From NCBI GenBank assembly GCA_003567495.1, contig PWZK01000245.1, positions 1 to 12,226 of the forward strand: 12,226 nucleotides of DNA, read 5' to 3'. Below, piece after piece: positions 7,311 through 12,226 of this stretch (positions are counted from its first letter, which is position 1; each line of letters starts with the position of its first letter). The DNA is from Candidatus Brocadiaceae bacterium. Its GTDB lineage: Bacteria > Planctomycetota > Brocadiia > SM23-32. A program made the position numbers and the translations under genes. The notes under the pieces were generated by a model. The model was not told where the DNA came from. It did no database searches and saw only the letters and a program-made list of their open reading frames with translations.

Positions 7311-7570
7311 GCGCTTAATGTCGCAACACCGACAACAAATTGTCAACATACCAAAAAGAATGAGTATCCAATGTTCAAGGAACGACCTTAGCAAGCGCTG
7401 GAAGCGCGATATGTTATAGCCTGTGGCGGAGTGAAGGCCCCGAATGGGGCCGAAGCGAAGCCACAGGGTAGGTTACGCGTGCAGAAAAAGAGTCCTGCAG
7501 GGACGATATAACCGTGGAGAAGAAGGTGCGCCGGTAGTCTGTTGATCATTATGTCGCCCCTACAGGGCTA
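7311..7570 (+). repeat. Dispersed multi-hairpin repeat, copy B
   Basis: Aligns end to end with copy A with a few single-base gaps, in the same orientation and also at the very end of a gene (first base after the rimO stop). Modules are: GACA/TGTC; GCGCT-GGA-AGCGC (7395-7407); CCTGTGGC (7420-7427) with GCCACAGG (7460-7467) enclosing GGCCCC/GGGGCC; GTCCT-GCA-GGGAC (7492-7504); and a terminal GCCC/GGGC stem ending near 7568. In the long stem the A in copy A's left arm is G here and the matching T is C, so pairing is kept. No reading frame with coding character is present. Confidence 0.85.
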
Positions 7571-7590
7571 CGTTGTCCGGGCATCGTTTT

Positions 7591-7661
7591 CCTATGGCTG
7601 CGCTTCGGTCCGTTGGGCCTGCGCTTCGCCATAGGCTTTAGCATGACGCGCCGTTGGCGCT
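7591..7661 (-). repeat. Partial inverted copy C of the multi-hairpin repeat
   Basis: Read on the minus strand, this has the GCGCC-AAC-GGCGC mini-hairpin (7648-7660). A 12-base spacer follows, the same length as in copies A and B, then CCTATGGC...GCCATAGG (7591-7598 with 7628-7635) enclosing a GC-rich inner part. Only these two modules are present. Modules can therefore occur apart from the full ~260-base unit and in either orientation. Confidence 0.7.
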
Positions 7662-7666
7662 GGAAG

Positions 7667-7752
7667 AAATTGCGTTTTTATTTATTGAATTTTGATATTG
7701 TAATTTTGGATTTATCTGGAGCTTGAGATTTTGAGTTTGTAATTTTCTTTGC
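7667..7752. repeat. AT-rich degenerate oligomer tract
   Basis: About 85 bases of AT-rich sequence sharply unlike the GC-rich surroundings. On the minus strand it reads as irregular repeats of the kind CAAAATC / CAAACTC / AAATTAC. I know such tracts from intergenic DNA of several environmental bacterial lineages, but did not check. It could hold the pgpA promoter; several TTGANN and TATNNT-like words are present, none at a convincing spacing. Confidence 0.45.
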
Positions 7753-7770
7753 GTATGCACAGTACGCGCC

Positions 7771-7798
7771 GCGCCGAAGGCGCCCCGCTTGCAAGGCG
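7771..7798. repeat. Two tandem mini-hairpins before pgpA
   Basis: GCGCC-GAA-GGCGC (7771-7783) is followed by CGCTT-GCA-AGGCG (7786-7798, one G-T wobble). The design of five-base stems with GAA or GCA loops matches the small modules of repeat copies A and B, suggesting more detached units of the same family 28 bases before the pgpA start. Confidence 0.5.
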
Positions 7799-7825
7799 TA
7801 AGTTTCAGAAAATGAGTAGTTTTAC

Positions 7826-8314
7826 ATGAAATTATCAAATAAAATCCGCCTCTTGATAGTGACTGGATTCGGGGTCGGCATGCTGCCGGCGGCGCCCGGC
7901 ACGTATGCTTCCGCGGCCGCAACAGGCGTCGGTTTTGGGCTTTTGCGCCTCTGCGACCACCCTGCGCCGGTTATCGCATGTGGTTTGCTCGGAGCGGTGG
8001 CGTTCGTGTTTTCGGTAAAACTGGCGCCATGGGCCGAAGCTCGTTTCGGAGCCAAAGACCCGGGCCGGCACGTAATCGACGAAGTGGCCGGACAATTTTT
8101 GACCCTCGCCATTGTGCTGGCTGTTTACCCCGGGTATCACTTCTGGGCTCCCCTGCTCTCGTTCGTCCTGTTCAGGTTTTTTGACATAGCAAAACCATAC
8201 CCCGTCAGGTCGCTCGAGAAACTAAAAGGAGGCTGGGGGGTCAGCCTCGACGATGCCCTCGCCGCAGTCTATGCAGGCGCCGCCGCCCTGCTGGTGCTGG
8301 GTTTTGCGGGTTAA
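7826..8314 (+). CDS. pgpA: Phosphatidylglycerophosphatase A
   Basis: This is a 162-residue integral membrane phosphatase of the PgpA family. It removes the phosphate of phosphatidylglycerol-phosphate to give phosphatidylglycerol. Hallmarks are GMLPAAPGTYAS (18-29), matching the family's GxxPxAPGTxGS, and KDPGRHVIDEVAGQF with acidic residues D78, D85 and E86 that coordinate the metal. FRFFDIAKPYPV (116-127) with D120 and the GGWGVSLDD segment follow. Hydrophobic stretches at about 43-60, 90-115 and 140-160 are the membrane segments. Length is normal. The ribosome binding site is weak (GAGTAG). rimO and pgpA are neighbours in several bacterial lineages, but here 515 bases of repeats separate them, so shared transcription is uncertain. 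Confidence 0.95.
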   Translation: MKLSNKIRLLIVTGFGVGMLPAAPGTYASAAATGVGFGLLRLCDHPAPVIACGLLGAVAFVFSVKLAPWAEARFGAKDPGRHVIDEVAGQFLTLAIVLAVYPGYHFWAPLLSFVLFRFFDIAKPYPVRSLEKLKGGWGVSLDDALAAVYAGAAALLVLGFAG

Positions 8315-8543
8315 CCTGCATTTCTCCTGTTCGATGACGCTGGGGCGGGTACGAGAAAACAAGAAAAAGGAGGCCGACCAGGAGTACAGGGCCCACCGTC
8401 GATAAAGAGCCTGGTGCGAGCGGCATAGCCGGCTCCGGAAAAAACATTTTGGGAAGGAAAAAACATCTTCTGCGGGGGTGGTGCGCCCTGAAAAGAGGAT
8501 TTTGCCGCCTCAGCCCCTTAAAAAACATTTCCGAAGGAAATCT

Positions 8544-8638
8544 GAGGAATTTGCGCACACAGATCGCAGGCAGCAGGGTGAATCACAGGATAATTTGCGC
8601 CCCGGCACACGCCGAAAACGTTACAGCGCAAATTCCTC
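8544..8638. repeat. 13-bp perfect inverted repeat with internal third copy
   Basis: GAGGAATTTGCGC (8544-8556) is the exact reverse complement of GCGCAAATTCCTC (8626-8638). Nine bases of the same word, AATTTGCGC, recur at 8592-8600 between them. A small CGGC-ACAC-GCCG hairpin lies in the interval. The right arm ends nine bases before the predicted parB -35 box. It could be repeated operator sites, a stem of a leader RNA, or the ends of a ~95-bp mini-element. Confidence 0.6.
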
Positions 8639-8647
8639 GCCATTCAC

Positions 8648-8677
8648 TTGATTTTACCGCGCCAATCGGGGTATTAT
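8648..8677 (+). promoter_or_regulatory. Candidate sigma-70 promoter for parB
   Basis: TTGATT (8648-8653) and TATTAT (8672-8677) are spaced by 18 bases. The predicted transcript start near 8684 puts the parS site about 35-50 bases into the leader, where ParB bound to it could repress its own gene. Confidence 0.5.
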
Positions 8678-8718
8678 ACTCTTATCTGATTGGAAGCTCT
8701 ATTGCTGAAGTGAAAAAA

Positions 8719-8734
8719 CGTTCCACGTGAAACA
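8719..8734. promoter_or_regulatory. parS centromere-like site upstream of parB
   Basis: CGTTCCACGTGAAACA matches 14 of 16 positions of the well-conserved bacterial parS palindrome TGTTTCACGTGAAACA, including the central CACGTG and one full half-site. It lies 53 bases before the parB start. A second site with the same 14-base core in the opposite orientation lies inside parB at 9315-9330. ParB nucleates on such sites and spreads as a CTP-dependent clamp. Confidence 0.85.
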
Positions 8735-8787
8735 TGCCGATTAAAACCGGCACGTGTCCGAAAAATGCAACAAGGAGGGAGAGACAG

Positions 8788-9666
8788 GTGGAGATCAAGA
8801 AAAGAAGGCTTGGCAAGGGGCTGGATTCTCTGATCAGCTCCTCTGAATACGCTTCGGGTAGTGATGGAGGGGTTTTGGAGATACCTCTTTCGCGTATAGA
8901 GCTGAATCCGGACCAGCCCAGGGAGCAGATCGACGGCGTAGCGCTTGAAGGCCTGGCGAAATCTATACGTAACGACGGCGTCCTGCAGCCGGTTCTCGTG
9001 CGTCCGGCCGGAAATGACGGCATGTATGAGCTGGTTATGGGCGAAAGAAGGCTTCGTGCCGCTCGCCTGGCGGGGCTTGAGCGGGTTCCCGCGGTCGTAA
9101 GGCAGGTCAAAGACGACCGGATGCTGGAACTTGCGCTCGTGGAGAACGTGCAGCGCGAGGACCTGAATGCTATTGAGAAAGCCCGGGCTCTTGCACGGAT
9201 GGGGGGAGAACTTGCCCTTACGCAGTCGCAGGTGGCCGAGAGGGTGGGGCTTGGAAGGCCGACCGTGGCAAATTTGCTGCGCCTGCTGGAGCTGCCGGAA
9301 GCGGTGCGTGATATGGTTTCACGTGGAACACTCTCCGGCGGCCACGCACGGGCGCTGCTTGCAGTCGAAGGGGACGATCTCAGGCTCTCGCTGGCCCGCA
9401 GGGTTGTAGAAGAGGGTCTCAGCGTCAGGGAGACCGAGCGACTGGCCTCATCGGCCGGCGACACAAAGGGCGCACCAAAAAAAAACACATACACCCCGCC
9501 ACCCCATATCAGCCGGCTTCAGGCAATTCTTTCTGATGCTCTGCACGCGGACGTGCGGATACGGGGCAGGGGCAAAAAAGGGCGGATTATTATTGGTTTC
9601 AGCGATCATGAGGAGTTCGAGCGCCTTTTTTCCGCGTTTACCGGCGGTGATGCACCTCCAGCGTAG
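8788..9666 (+). CDS. parB: Chromosome-partitioning protein ParB (Spo0J/Noc family)
   Basis: This is a 292-residue CTP-dependent DNA clamp that loads at parS and works with ParA in origin segregation. It opens KKRRLGKGLDSLIS (4-17), the usual ParA-interacting N-terminus. The N-terminal CTPase domain has IPLSRIELNPDQPR (32-45) and the phosphate-binding GERRLRAARLAG (85-96). VENVQREDLNAIEKA follows, then a helix-turn-helix LTQSQVAERVGLGRPTVANLLRLLELP (from about 144). The C-terminal dimerisation segment is at 235-292. GTG 8788 is chosen because AAGGAGGG lies about nine bases upstream and the protein then starts like relatives. The in-frame ATG at 8734 would overlap the parS site and add 18 atypical residues. 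No parA is adjacent, although parA usually precedes parB, so ParA must be encoded elsewhere. A parS site lies inside the gene, as in B. subtilis spo0J. Confidence 0.96.
   Translation: MEIKKRRLGKGLDSLISSSEYASGSDGGVLEIPLSRIELNPDQPREQIDGVALEGLAKSIRNDGVLQPVLVRPAGNDGMYELVMGERRLRAARLAGLERVPAVVRQVKDDRMLELALVENVQREDLNAIEKARALARMGGELALTQSQVAERVGLGRPTVANLLRLLELPEAVRDMVSRGTLSGGHARALLAVEGDDLRLSLARRVVEEGLSVRETERLASSAGDTKGAPKKNTYTPPPHISRLQAILSDALHADVRIRGRGKKGRIIIGFSDHEEFERLFSAFTGGDAPPA
9315..9330. promoter_or_regulatory. Second parS site, inside parB
   Basis: GGTTTCACGTGGAACA matches the parS consensus at 14 of 16 positions. Its 14-base core GTTTCACGTGGAAC is identical to the reverse complement of the core upstream of the gene. 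It encodes V177-S-R-G-T181, just after the helix-turn-helix, where relatives tolerate varied residues. Confidence 0.8.
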
Positions 9667-9683
9667 GGGCAGGCCCTCGCGTT

Positions 9684-9702
9684 TGTCCCGGTGGTCGGGA
9701 CA
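9684..9702 (+). terminator. Hairpin after parB, possible terminator
   Basis: TGTCCCG (9684-9690) pairs perfectly with CGGGACA (9696-9702) around a five-base loop, 18 bases after the parB stop. No T run follows (CCCAAAAAT), so it may be a weak terminator, an RNA-processing or stability hairpin, or a repeat unit. Confidence 0.4.
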
Positions 9703-9721
9703 CCCAAAAATCAACTGTAAG

Positions 9722-9750
9722 TCCCAACCCGGACAATCCGGAGTCTGGGA
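9722..9750 (+). promoter_or_regulatory. Hairpin just before the mreC start
   Basis: TCCCA (9722-9726) pairs with TGGGA (9746-9750), and CCGGA (9729-9733) with TCCGG (9737-9741) around a CAA loop. The right arm reaches into the likely ribosome binding site (GGGATGAGG, ending near 9755) ahead of ATG 9760, so folding could limit translation. Confidence 0.4.
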
Positions 9751-9759
9751 TGAGGCATT

Positions 9760-10617
9760 ATGTGCGGAGCACGAAAAAAAAGTGATTTTTTTCCCGTATT
9801 GGCGCATTTTTTGTGGTGTGCTGGCGTTGCCGCGATTTTCTTCTTGCTCCCCGCCCGCTTCACGGCGCCGGCCCGAACCGTGTTCATTCGTTCGGCGGGG
9901 CCGGTTTTGGAAGCGGGGTTTGACCACGCCGGCAATGTTGCCGCAGCCGCCGGCACGCTGAGGGACTCGATTCTTCGCCAGGAGGAGCTCCGGCTGGCAG
10001 AAAGCCGGATCAGGCGTTTGGTGAACAGAAACCACCATCTGGAAGAATTGTTGGACGAGCTGCGAGGCAGGGTGGGGGATTACGATGACCTCGAAATCAG
10101 TCTGCCGTCGCTGCGTGGGCTCAGCGCAGCTGTTGTGTCCTACGACTCCGTGCCGGGGCGCAGCAGTATCTTAATCGCCGCCGGAACAGTGCATGGGCTT
10201 GCGGGAGGGGAAGTAGTGAGTGTCGATGGAGCGGCGGCCGGGGTTGTGTCGGAAACAACCCGCTTATATAGCCGCGTGACGCTCCTTACCGATCCCCGAA
10301 GCAGCGTGGTCGTTCGCTCTAAGCGTACCCGCACTCTCTACGTAATGCGAGGTGAGGACGGCGTTTACTGTTCTTTAGATCTGGCCGATAAATATCAGGA
10401 TGTGCGTGAGGGCGACATATTTATAACCGCCACGGTGCAGGGCGACAGCGCAAACCGCGGTTTTATCCCGCCGGGCCTGCCGGTTGCGAGGGTTGAGTCT
10501 GTAGAAAAGAACAGATCAAATCCGCTTTTCCGCAGGATAAAGGTCGTTCCCCTGGCCGGACTTGACCGGCTGGAACACGTGATTGTGCTTATACCCGGCC
10601 CGGAGAAGCCGGAGTGA
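9760..10617 (+). CDS. mreC: MreC-like rod-shape-determining protein
   Basis: This is a 285-residue protein with MreC architecture: a short cytoplasmic N-terminus, one membrane helix (about 13-31), a charged coiled coil (about 65-105), then a periplasmic double beta-barrel. Barrel landmarks are AAVVSYDSVPGRSSILIAAGTVHGLAGGEVVSVDGAAAGVV, SRVTLLTDPRSSVVV, DVREGDIFITA, FIPPGLPVARV and VVPLAGLDRLEHVIVLI; the last block is the typical MreC ending. MreC scaffolds the elongasome that couples MreB to peptidoglycan synthases. Neither mreB upstream nor mreD downstream is present, unlike the usual mreBCD cluster. The gene is instead followed after three bases by a histidine kinase fusion gene, with that gene's GGAG site overlapping this stop. 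GATGAGG is the likely ribosome binding site. Function could have diverged from classical MreC. Confidence 0.85.
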   Translation: MCGARKKSDFFPVLAHFLWCAGVAAIFFLLPARFTAPARTVFIRSAGPVLEAGFDHAGNVAAAAGTLRDSILRQEELRLAESRIRRLVNRNHHLEELLDELRGRVGDYDDLEISLPSLRGLSAAVVSYDSVPGRSSILIAAGTVHGLAGGEVVSVDGAAAGVVSETTRLYSRVTLLTDPRSSVVVRSKRTRTLYVMRGEDGVYCSLDLADKYQDVREGDIFITATVQGDSANRGFIPPGLPVARVESVEKNRSNPLFRRIKVVPLAGLDRLEHVIVLIPGPEKPE

Positions 10618-10620
10618 GGA

Positions 10621-12226
10621 ATGGGAGATAAGGAAGAAATGAACGAGGAAAAAACAACAGAAATTGAAAATGCCACGGTGGTGGCGCATCAGATCAAGTC
10701 GCCGGTAGGCTCTCTTCATACAATCCTTCAGACGCTTCTCGGGGGTTTTGCCGGGGAGTTGACCTCGCAGCAGAAACGCATGCTTCAGGGGGCCGACCGG
10801 AGATGTGAAGAGGCGCTTGAGACTATACAGGGGCTTTTGTCTTTGAGCCGGGTTCGGCAGCGTGTGGCGGAGGGAGAAAAAACGGCTGACCTTGTGGCAA
10901 TTGTCCATACCCTCCATGAACGATATTCCGATGCCGCTTCGACGCAGGAGAAAGAGTTTATTGTAGAGCAAAAAAGCGACGATGCTTACGTCGGTATGGA
11001 CAGACAGCTTCTGACTGAAGCCCTTAGCGCGCTGATAGATAACGCGATAAAATATACCCCGCAGGGCGGGCGCATAAAGGTTATGCAGGCGATCTCCGAG
11101 AAAAAAAACGAGATCATAATTAAAATATCCGACTCGGGTATCGGTATTCCGAGACACGAGCACTCCGGCCTTTTCAAGCCCTTTTTCCGGGCAAGCAATG
11201 CCAGAAAACAGGTGTCTTCCGGCACCGGGCTCGGGCTTGCCTTTGTAAAAGCGGTAATAGATGCGGCTGACGGGAGCATATCGGCGGGCAAATCTTCGCT
11301 GGGCGGCGCCGAATTTACCATTTCCCTTCCGCGCAGGTCCGCCCCGGTGAGCAGTAACGGCGAATCCGTCCCGGAGCCGTCGATGCGCGTGGTCGTAATC
11401 GGAGGGGTGGCCGCAGGTCCCAAGATAGCGGCAAAAGTAAAAAGACTCGATCCCGAGGCGGAAGTCACCATCGTTGAGATGGGCCGGATCCTGTCATACG
11501 CAGGTTGCGGTCTGCCGTATTATATCTCAGGCATGGTTGACGATCAGAAAGAGCTTGTTTCCACTCCCGAAGGCGTGTTAAGGGGGCTTGAATATTTTCA
11601 GAGGGTAAAAGACGTCAGGGTTCTGAATCGCACGGAAGCGCTGCAGATAGATCGCAAAAACAGGTCCGTGCGCATAAGGGGCCACCTTAGCGGCGAGGAA
11701 GACAGTCTGCCCTACGACAGGCTTGCGCTGGCAACCGGCGCAGTGCCTGAAGTGCCAGGCATCCAGGGTGTTAATTTGCAAAACATTTTTAGATTGCAAG
11801 GCTTTGAACAGGCGGAGGGCATAAAATCACACCTTTCTGAGAGACGTGCCAAGGACGTCGTTATCGTCGGAGGGGGGCTGATAGGGGTGGAGATGGCGGA
11901 ATCGCTCGTTTCGGCCGGCTCCCGGGTGACGCTTGTCGAGAAGGAGTCTCATATTTTGCCCACTCTGCTGGACTTTGAGATGGCCGGCCTTGTGCGACGC
12001 CATTTCGAGGCTAAAGGCGTTCGGATAGCCTCGGCCACGGCGGTGCAGGGTTTTGAAGGCGATGGGAAAGTTGAGAAGGTTGTAGCCGAAACCCGTGAAT
12101 TTCCGGCGGATATGGTCATTATGGGCACCGGGGTGAAGCCGAATATAAAACTCGCCGAAGAAGCGGGCCTTGAGATAGGCACGGCGGGCGGGATAAAAAC
12201 AGACCTGCATATGCGCACATCGGACC
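10621..12226 (+). CDS. Histidine kinase fused to CoA-disulfide-reductase-like oxidoreductase (3' truncated by window)
   Basis: 535 residues are visible in one uninterrupted frame, open at the window end. Residues 1-20 are hydrophilic with no sensor or membrane segment. A histidine kinase follows: H-box AHQIKSPVGSL with H23, N-box LIDNAIKYTPQGG with N141, G1 DSGIGIP (D171), F-box LFKPFF, and G2 GTGLGLAF (201-208). After a 17-residue Ser/Pro linker, M255 starts a class of pyridine-nucleotide disulfide oxidoreductase. It has an FAD site VVVIGGVAAG (257-266), a redox motif SYAGCGLPYY with C296 (position 42 of the domain, as in CoA disulfide reductase), ATGAVPEVPG, a second Rossmann motif VVIVGGGLIGVE (413-424) and GTGVKPN (502-508). 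GGAG at 10611-10614 lies six bases before ATG 10621. The gene follows mreC by three bases. No receiver domain or response regulator is visible. The C-terminal dimerisation domain, and perhaps a rhodanese domain, would lie beyond the window. Confidence 0.93.
   Translation, partial: MGDKEEMNEEKTTEIENATVVAHQIKSPVGSLHTILQTLLGGFAGELTSQQKRMLQGADRRCEEALETIQGLLSLSRVRQRVAEGEKTADLVAIVHTLHERYSDAASTQEKEFIVEQKSDDAYVGMDRQLLTEALSALIDNAIKYTPQGGRIKVMQAISEKKNEIIIKISDSGIGIPRHEHSGLFKPFFRASNARKQVSSGTGLGLAFVKAVIDAADGSISAGKSSLGGAEFTISLPRRSAPVSSNGESVPEPSMRVVVIGGVAAGPKIAAKVKRLDPEAEVTIVEMGRILSYAGCGLPYYISGMVDDQKELVSTPEGVLRGLEYFQRVKDVRVLNRTEALQIDRKNRSVRIRGHLSGEEDSLPYDRLALATGAVPEVPGIQGVNLQNIFRLQGFEQAEGIKSHLSERRAKDVVIVGGGLIGVEMAESLVSAGSRVTLVEKESHILPTLLDFEMAGLVRRHFEAKGVRIASATAVQGFEGDGKVEKVVAETREFPADMVIMGTGVKPNIKLAEEAGLEIGTAGGIKTDLHMRTSD

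Larger units (their letters stand above)
8315..8787 (+). other. 473-base intergenic region upstream of parB
   Basis: No convincing gene. In order it holds: a roughly 21-base imperfect direct repeat (8439-8460 and 8520-8540, each AAAAAACATTT then GAAGGAAA); a 13-bp perfect inverted repeat (8544-8556 with 8626-8638); a sigma-70-like promoter; a parS site; and a Shine-Dalgarno sequence before the parB GTG. A 93-codon open frame from 8449 has no family resemblance and crosses these signals, so it is not called. Confidence 0.6.

Noticed and set aside
8449..8730. 93-codon plus-strand open frame between pgpA and parB
   Set aside because: It crosses the inverted repeat, the promoter and part of the parS site, lacks a ribosome binding site, and has no recognisable domain.
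8734..8787. ATG 8734 as the parB start
   Set aside because: It overlaps the parS site, has no Shine-Dalgarno sequence, and adds 18 atypical residues; GTG 8788 has AAGGAGGG upstream.

Overview
The window is a GC-rich bacterial chromosome segment. All genes read on the + strand and are loosely spaced by repeat-rich intergenic DNA. The genes are mostly housekeeping: nucleotide excision repair, ribosomal protein modification, phospholipid synthesis, chromosome segregation and cell shape. There is no phage, plasmid or CRISPR signature. The 9-bp TATAGGNCY tandem repeats, the multi-hairpin dispersed repeats and the AT-rich oligomer tract remind me of environmental PVC-group genomes (Planctomycetota, Lentisphaerota, Kiritimatiellota). 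That assignment is from memory and has low confidence.

Layout: (1) 1-256, the tail of an unidentified, probably exported acidic protein and its rho-independent terminator. (2) 332-3362, a UvrA-family excinuclease gene bracketed by two clusters of TATAGGNCY repeats; the upstream cluster is an almost perfect 18-bp-stem hairpin. (3) 3459-4496, a small protein with a weak universal-stress-protein look that may be truncated, then a standalone GyrI-like ligand-binding protein. The GyrI-like gene has its own promoter overlapping the upstream stop codon. (4) 4489-4965, copy A of a ~265-bp multi-hairpin repeat that supplies the stop codon of the GyrI-like gene, followed by a MITE-like 213-bp element with perfect 24-bp inverted ends. 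(5) 5015-7310, an aldo/keto reductase gene and rimO, one base apart. (6) 7311-7798, repeat copy B starting one base after the rimO stop, an inverted partial copy C, an AT-rich tract and two mini-hairpins. (7) 7826-8314, pgpA. (8) 8315-9666, a long leader with a 13-bp inverted repeat, a promoter and a parS site, then parB, which carries a second parS site inside its coding sequence. (9) 9760 to the end, an mreC-like gene followed three bases later by a sensorless histidine kinase fused in frame to a CoA-disulfide-reductase-type FAD/NAD(P) oxidoreductase; this gene runs off the window.

The most unusual item is the kinase-oxidoreductase fusion. It has complete kinase boxes, a conserved redox cysteine in the flavoprotein half, no N-terminal sensor, and a ribosome-binding-site-like GGAG upstream of an internal ATG that could also yield a free oxidoreductase. 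Its coupling to an MreC-like envelope protein, with mreB and mreD absent, suggests a redox-to-envelope signalling unit, which is inference. Second in interest are two identical non-consensus parS cores at an orphan parB, and a dispersed repeat whose long stem shows a compensatory base change between copies.
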